Shown here: in pieces, positions 7,318-11,566 of the stretch
Numbering within the stretch: the first letter of the stretch is position 1
How the letters are laid out: each line of letters opens with the position of its first letter
Source of the DNA: Gaiellasilicea sp035556515
Lineage (GTDB): Bacteria; Actinomycetota; Thermoleophilia; Gaiellales; Gaiellaceae
Assembly: GCA_035556515.1 (NCBI GenBank)
Contig: DATMEO010000160.1
Location: 1-11,566 of the forward strand
Reading direction: 5' to 3'
DNA length: 11,566 bases
Position numbers and translations under genes: made by a program
The notes under the pieces: model-generated
Database searches by the model: none
The model's input: only the letters and a program-made list of their open reading frames with translations
What the model was told of the DNA's origin: nothing

Positions 7318-9246
7318 CTACTTCAGGTGCCGGTCGAAGAACTCGAGCACGAGCTCGAAGCGCTGCACGCGGTGGACGGGGTTTCCCGACCGCGTCAGCT
7401 CGTGGCTCTCGGCCGGGAAGCGCACCAGCTCGACGTCCTTTCCCAGTAGCCGCAGCGTCGTGAAGAGCATCTCGGCCTGCTCGATGTTGCAACGCAGGTC
7501 GTTCTCGGAGTGGAGGATCAGGAGCGGCGTCTCGATCTGCTTCGCGTAGGTCCACGGTGAGATCTGGAGGTACTTGTCGACCGCGTCGTGGACGAAGTCG
7601 CCGTGGTAGCCCTTGAAGACCCAGCCGACGTCGCTGGAGCCGTACATCGAGACGAGGTTGTTGACCGCGCGCTCCGAGATCGCCGCCTTGAAACGGTTCG
7701 TGTGCGAGACGATCCATGAAGTCATGTAGCCCCCGTAGGAGCCTCCGAGCACGCCAAGCCGCTCTGGGTCGATAAAGCCGTAGCGCTCGAGTGCCGTGTC
7801 GACGACCGCCGTCAGGTCCTCGTAGTCGACCGAGCCCCAGCCCGGCCCGAGCTCCCCCGGGCCCATGATCGCGCGGCCCCACGCCTCGGCGTAGCCCGAC
7901 GAGCCGCGCGGGTTCGCGTAGACGACCGCGTAGCCGCCGCCCGCGTAGACCTGCGTCTCGTCGAAGAAGCCGTTGCCGTACTGGGTGAAGGGCCCGCCGT
8001 GGATGTTCAGCAGCGTCGGGTACGTCTTTCCCTCCTCGAAGCCGGCGGGACGCGCGATCCAGGCCTCGACCTCCGAGCCGTCCTTCGAGATCGCGGTGAA
8101 GCGCTCGGGCTCGATCAGCTCGCGCCCGGTCGCGAACTCCTTGCCGACCTCGGTCAGCTGCTCTTCGCCGACGTAGAGCTCGCCGAGGTTCGGTGCGGTC
8201 GAGCCGGTCCGTGCGACCTTCCCGTCGAGGACGTCGTAGCCGGAGAGAACGATGTCGCCGCCCGCGACGAGCTCCGGCTCGCCGCCGTCCGGCGAGACGC
8301 GGTAGACGTGGACGTTGCCGCGGTCTTCGATCGCGAAGACGATCGAGCCGCCGTCCCAGATCGGCTCCCGGATCTCCGGGTAGGGATCGCAGGTGCGGTC
8401 GAGCGAGGCCGTCAGCACCCGGAAGTTCGCGCCCGAGGCGTCCATCGCGCCGATCTGCGTGTGCCGGGGAAAGTCGAACCCGCCCGGATCCCACTTGACG
8501 GCGAGCTGGTTTCCGTCGGCCGAGTAGCTCGGGGCGTAGTAGTTGGCGTCGTTCGCGGTCAGCTGTTTCGGCTCGCCGCCCTCCGCCGGGACGACGTAGA
8601 CGTCGCCCTTCAGCTCGACGTCCCAGTTCTCGTTCCGCGCCGAGGAGAACGCGATGCTCTTGCCGTCGGGCGTCCAGGTGGGGCGTGAGTCCTCGAAGTC
8701 GCCGTCGGTGATCTGCTTCGCATCGGCCGAGCCGTCGGCGGGGACGACGTAGAGGTGGCGGCGCCGGTCGCCCGTCCAGCCGACCGAGTCGAGCTTGTAG
8801 AGCAGGCGCGTGAACCGGCGCGGGGCGCGCTTCTTGTCGTCCTCTTCGTCGTAGGCCTCGTCGGGCACCCGTGCCGAGAAGCAAAGCTGCGTGCCGTCCG
8901 GCGACCAGACCGGCTCGCCGACGTCGTCCTTCAGATCGGTGAGGCACTGCGCCTCGCCGCCGCCCATCGGCATCACGTACAGCTGCCTGTGCGCCTTCTC
9001 GTCGCCGCGCTTGGCGACGAAAGCGAGCCGCTCGCCGTCGGGCGACCAGCGCGGCTGCGCGTCGTTGTCGCCGCTCGTCAGCCGGCGGGGCGAGCCGGAG
9101 CCGTCCGTGCGCGCGAGCCAGATCGACTGGCGGTACTCGTTCTCCTCCCCGTCGATCGACCAGACGACGTAGGCAACCTCGTCGCTGCCCGGGCGCAGCC
9201 GAGGGTCGCTGACCCCCGTGAGCTGGTAGACGTCCTCGGGCCGCAT
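7318..9246 (-). CDS. S9-family serine peptidase (acylaminoacyl-peptidase/prolyl oligopeptidase-like)
   Basis: 642 residues from the ATG at 9246. The N-terminal half is a beta-propeller built from TolB/PD40-type repeats: SPDGERLAFVAKR, SPDGTQLCFSARV, TPDGKSIAFSSAR and SADGNQLAVKWD. The C-terminal third is an alpha/beta hydrolase with nucleophile motif GGSYGG (Ser503), Asp583 in HSENDLR and His615 in ESHEL; the oxyanion region is NIHGGP. The triad is complete. No signal peptide is visible, so it probably acts in the cytoplasm. In the family, the propeller limits access so that short peptides are cut to dipeptides or acyl-amino acids. The exact specificity cannot be read from sequence. Family proteins start near MRPEDVYQLTGVSDPR, so the frame's extension to 9588 is rejected. 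An in-frame GTG at 9255 (three codons longer) is an alternative, 7 nt after CATAGT. It is divergent from the oxidoreductase gene. Confidence 0.93.
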   Translation of the reverse strand: MRPEDVYQLTGVSDPRLRPGSDEVAYVVWSIDGEENEYRQSIWLARTDGSGSPRRLTSGDNDAQPRWSPDGERLAFVAKRGDEKAHRQLYVMPMGGGEAQCLTDLKDDVGEPVWSPDGTQLCFSARVPDEAYDEEDDKKRAPRRFTRLLYKLDSVGWTGDRRRHLYVVPADGSADAKQITDGDFEDSRPTWTPDGKSIAFSSARNENWDVELKGDVYVVPAEGGEPKQLTANDANYYAPSYSADGNQLAVKWDPGGFDFPRHTQIGAMDASGANFRVLTASLDRTCDPYPEIREPIWDGGSIVFAIEDRGNVHVYRVSPDGGEPELVAGGDIVLSGYDVLDGKVARTGSTAPNLGELYVGEEQLTEVGKEFATGRELIEPERFTAISKDGSEVEAWIARPAGFEEGKTYPTLLNIHGGPFTQYGNGFFDETQVYAGGGYAVVYANPRGSSGYAEAWGRAIMGPGELGPGWGSVDYEDLTAVVDTALERYGFIDPERLGVLGGSYGGYMTSWIVSHTNRFKAAISERAVNNLVSMYGSSDVGWVFKGYHGDFVHDAVDKYLQISPWTYAKQIETPLLILHSENDLRCNIEQAEMLFTTLRLLGKDVELVRFPAESHELTRSGNPVHRVQRFELVLEFFDRHLK

Positions 9247-9262
9247 CCCTGCCACGAGCGCA

Positions 9263-9279
9263 ACTATGGCAGGTAGGTT
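9263..9279. promoter_or_regulatory. Compact divergent promoter region
   Basis: On +, TAGGTT (9274-9279) precedes GTG 9287 by 7 nt. On -, CATAGT (complement of 9263-9268) precedes GTG 9255 by 7 nt. The two boxes are 5 bp apart, so each gene's -35 region would fall in the other's first codons. No good -35 is seen for either. The - strand box is the weaker of the two. Confidence 0.35.
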
Positions 9280-9286
9280 CGCGCTC

Positions 9287-10471
9287 GTGCGCATCCTGGT
9301 GATCGGTGCGGGTGGGGTCGGCGCCGCAGCCGCCGCGGTCGCCACACGGCGCGACTTCTTCGAACGGATGGTCCTCGCCGACGTCGACGCCGCCCGGGCG
9401 GAGGCCGCGGTCGGCCGCACTGGCGATCCCCGCTTCGCGGCCGCCGCTGTCGACGCGTCCGATCCTGCGGCAATTGCGGAGCTCGCCCGCTCCGAGCGCG
9501 CGGACGCGATCCTGAACGCGGTCGACCCGCGCTTCAACCCGGCCATCTTCGAGGCCGCGTTCGACGCGGAGTGCACGTATCTCGACATGGCGATGACCCT
9601 GTCCGACGCCGTGCGGGGTGTGAAGCTCGGCGACGCGCAGTTCGCCCAGGCCGGTCGCTGGGAGGAGGCAGGCCGGCTCGCTCTCGTCGGAATCGGCGTC
9701 GAGCCGGGGCTCTCAGACGTGTTCGCTCGCTATGCGCGCGACGAGCTCTTCGCAGAGATCGACGAGATCGGCGTGCGCGACGGCGCGAACCTCGTCGTCG
9801 ACGGCTACGACTTCGCGCCGACCTTCTCGATCTGGACGACGATCGAGGAGTGCCTGAACCCGCCGGTGATCTGGGAGCGCGACCGGGGCTGGTACACGAC
9901 CGAGCCGTTCTCCGAGCCCGAGGTGTTCGACTTCCCGGAGGGGATCGGGCCGGTCGAGTGCGTCAACGTCGAGCATGAGGAGGTGGTGCTGATCCCGCGC
10001 TGGATCGACTGCAACCGCGTCACCTTCAAGTACGGGCTCGGGGACGAGTTCATCGACGTCCTCCGCACGCTGCACAAGCTCGGGCTCGACTCGAAGGAGC
10101 CGGTGAGCGTGCGCGGAGCAGAGGTCTCGCCGCGCGACGTCGTCGCAGCCGTGCTGCCCGACCCGGCGACGCTGGGCGACCGTATGCGGGGGCTGACGTG
10201 CGCCGGCACGTACGTCACGGGCACCGGCACGGACGGGCAGTCGCGCGCGACCTACCTCTACCACGTGCTCGACAACGAGCAGTCGATGCGCGAGTGGGGG
10301 CATCAGGCCGTCGTGCTGCAGACGGCGCTCAACCCGATCGTCGCCCTCGAGTTGCTCGCGAACGGCAGCTGGGACGGAACCGGCGTGCTCGGCCCGGAGG
10401 CCTTCCCAGCCGGCCCGTTCCTCGAGCTGCTGGCCGACTACGGCGCGCCGCACGGGATCGAGGATCGGTAG
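9287..10471 (+). CDS. Saccharopine dehydrogenase-family NAD(P)-dependent oxidoreductase
   Basis: 394 residues from GTG 9287. Residues 1-12 read VRILVIGAGGVG, an immediate Rossmann strand and the dinucleotide-binding GAGGVG loop (7-12). VLADVD marks the end of the second strand, with acidic residues suited to the ribose. NAVDP and TYLDMAM, and GIGVEPGLSDVFARYA further on, are typical of the family. The C-terminal part is the substrate-binding domain, ending in NPIVALELLANG and a short tail. Members act on saccharopine, carboxynorspermidine or related amino acids; the substrate here is not determined. An ATG at 9266, seven codons earlier, is in frame, but 9287 puts the Rossmann strand at the N-terminus and follows a -10-like TAGGTT. 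Nine bases separate it from the peptidase gene downstream, with which it is probably co-transcribed at least in part. Confidence 0.85.
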   Translation: MRILVIGAGGVGAAAAAVATRRDFFERMVLADVDAARAEAAVGRTGDPRFAAAAVDASDPAAIAELARSERADAILNAVDPRFNPAIFEAAFDAECTYLDMAMTLSDAVRGVKLGDAQFAQAGRWEEAGRLALVGIGVEPGLSDVFARYARDELFAEIDEIGVRDGANLVVDGYDFAPTFSIWTTIEECLNPPVIWERDRGWYTTEPFSEPEVFDFPEGIGPVECVNVEHEEVVLIPRWIDCNRVTFKYGLGDEFIDVLRTLHKLGLDSKEPVSVRGAEVSPRDVVAAVLPDPATLGDRMRGLTCAGTYVTGTGTDGQSRATYLYHVLDNEQSMREWGHQAVVLQTALNPIVALELLANGSWDGTGVLGPEAFPAGPFLELLADYGAPHGIEDR

Positions 10472-10474
10472 GTT
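10469..10474 (+). promoter_or_regulatory. Possible -10 box (TAGGTT) for leaderless pepF
   Basis: TAGGTT starts with the TAG stop of the upstream gene and ends 6 nt before GTG 10481. It is the same hexamer as at 9274-9279. CCGGGG between box and start is not a good Shine-Dalgarno sequence at that distance. No -35 is clear. Confidence 0.35.
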
Positions 10475-10480
10475 CCGGGG

Positions 10481-11566
10481 GTGAGCACTGTCACCACAGG
10501 AGCCGAGGCGGTCGAGTGGAATCTCGACGATCTCTACGACGGTCCCGACGACCCGCAGATCGAGTCCGACCTCGAGGAGTCGCACACAGCCGCGAAGGCT
10601 TTTCGCGAGCGGTATCGCGGCAAGCTCGGTGAGCTCTCCGCGGCCGAGGTGAACGACGCGGTCGCGGAGCTGGAGCGGATCGAATCGACCTCGACCCGCG
10701 TCGAGACGTACGCGCGGCTCCGCCAGGCGGCCGACAGCACCGACCAGGCCCGCGGTGCGCTCGTCCAGCGCGTCCGCGAGCGGAACACCCAGATCGAGAC
10801 CGAGCTCCTCTTCTTCGACCTGGAATGGAGCGCGCTCGAGGACGACGTTGCCGAGCGGCTGCTCGCCGACCCGGCGCTCGAGCGCTACGCCCAGGTCCTG
10901 CGCTCGCAGCGCCGCTACAAGCCGCACCAGCTCTCCGAGCCCGAGGAGAAGATCTCGGCCGAGAAGAGCCTCACCGGCGTCAGCGCCTGGGGCCGCCTCT
11001 TCAACGAGCTCGTCTCCGACCTCAGCGTCTCACTCGACGGCAACGATCTCTCGCTCGACGAGGCGCTGGCGAAGCTGGCGCGCGAGACCTCGCAGGAGGA
11101 GCGCGGACGGGTCGCCGAGGCGGTCACCGAGACGCTCCGCCCCGGCGTGCGCACGCGCGGCTACGTCCTCAACACAATCCTGAACGAGCGGTCGATCGAA
11201 GACCGCCTCCGGGACTACGAGACCTGGATCTCCGCCCGCAATCTCGCGAACGAGATCCCGGACGAGGCGGCGCAGAGCCTCGTCGACGCGATCCAGGCCC
11301 GCTACGACATCCCGCAGCGCTTCTACGCGCTGAAGGCGCGGCTGCTCGGGCTCGAGCGGCTGAAGGACTTCGACCGCTTCGCGCCGCTGAACGAGGTCGG
11401 CGGCACGATCGCCTGGGACGAAGCGCGCGAGATCGTGCTCGACGCCTTCAACGACTTCTCGCCGCAGGCGGGCGGGATCATCGGCGACTTCTTCGAGAAG
11501 GACTGGATCGACGCGGCCCTGCGGCCCGGGAAGATGCTCGGCGCCTTCTGCGCGACGACGGTCCCG
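10481..11566 (+). CDS. pepF: Oligoendopeptidase F, M3 family, N-terminal part (cut by right window edge)
   Basis: 362 codons are open from GTG 10481 to the last base of the window. EWNLDDLYDG (12-21) is the typical PepF opening. A long helical N-domain follows, including LLFFDLEWSAL, RRYKPHQLSEPEEKI and GVSAWGRLFNEL, the oligopeptidase F N-terminal domain. Next come RTRGYVLNTILNERSIEDRL, then the start of the catalytic domain, and the visible end is GAFCATTVP. In the family, cytoplasmic zinc endopeptidases of about 600 residues cut peptides of roughly 7-17 residues. The zinc motif HEXXH and its third ligand lie beyond the window, so activity cannot be confirmed. GTG is the only sensible start near the upstream stop. 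Confidence 0.92.
   Translation, partial: MSTVTTGAEAVEWNLDDLYDGPDDPQIESDLEESHTAAKAFRERYRGKLGELSAAEVNDAVAELERIESTSTRVETYARLRQAADSTDQARGALVQRVRERNTQIETELLFFDLEWSALEDDVAERLLADPALERYAQVLRSQRRYKPHQLSEPEEKISAEKSLTGVSAWGRLFNELVSDLSVSLDGNDLSLDEALAKLARETSQEERGRVAEAVTETLRPGVRTRGYVLNTILNERSIEDRLRDYETWISARNLANEIPDEAAQSLVDAIQARYDIPQRFYALKARLLGLERLKDFDRFAPLNEVGGTIAWDEAREIVLDAFNDFSPQAGGIIGDFFEKDWIDAALRPGKMLGAFCATTVP

Noticed and set aside
6899..7320. Terminal inverted repeat TAGTCCG/CGGACTA bounding the convergent gap
   Set aside because: Seven bases only, and both contain a stop codon TAG, so chance is likely; no transposase nearby.
6929..7449. Three overlapping + frames (6929-7192, 7020-7217, 7069-7449)
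   Set aside because: They run through hairpins and purine tracts, give Gly/Arg-rich translations without domains, and the last runs into the antisense of the peptidase gene.
9247..9588. N-terminal extension of the S9 peptidase on -
   Set aside because: The extra 114 residues are Ser/Ala-rich, antisense to the dehydrogenase, and unlike the family; the family start is near the ATG at 9246.

Overview
The window is a GC-rich (about 70% by eye), gene-dense stretch of a bacterial chromosome. Codons end almost always in G or C. The dnaJ-hspR pairing (HspR-type heat-shock repression) and the LAL-type LuxR regulator point to Actinobacteria. The small Ala/Pro/Asp-rich secreted proteins and apparent leaderless starts suggest an uncultured deep-branching member such as Thermoleophilia. 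That placement is inference; there is no rRNA or marker gene here to settle it.

Left part (1-6013, all +): the 3' end of dnaJ, a 1-base overlap into hspR, a 163-bp gap, then clpB, and 10 bp later a 921-residue LuxR/LAL ATPase regulator. This is a protein-disaggregation and heat-shock locus: DnaJ delivers aggregates to DnaK and ClpB, and HspR is the usual repressor of such genes. The hspR-clpB gap is, almost from end to end, one imperfect palindrome (608-769) with a perfect C(TTCG)G hairpin at its centre. The clpB Shine-Dalgarno sequence lies in its outer stem. This is the most unusual object in the window.

Middle (6014-7317): two small orphan genes on +. One is a secreted or single-pass membrane protein with two tandem PDG(Y/F)QPQL...PDA(I/V)DRY(L/I)AN repeats. 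The other is a 99-residue, strand-rich protein of unknown function. A strong terminator hairpin separates them. After them come 416 bp with no convincing standard gene but a run of five stem-loops, one of them a 52-bp palindrome with two mutually exclusive folds.

Right part (7318-11566): an S9-family prolyl-oligopeptidase-like serine peptidase on -, divergent from a saccharopine-dehydrogenase-like oxidoreductase on +, which is followed 9 bp later by the 5' part of an M3-family oligoendopeptidase F cut by the window edge. Together they suggest peptide and amino-acid catabolism. Several starts (3248, 9287, 10481, possibly 6933 and 9255 on -) lie 6-7 nt after a -10-like hexamer and lack a Shine-Dalgarno sequence, as expected of leaderless mRNAs. 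Twice the hexamer is built from the upstream gene's stop codon.
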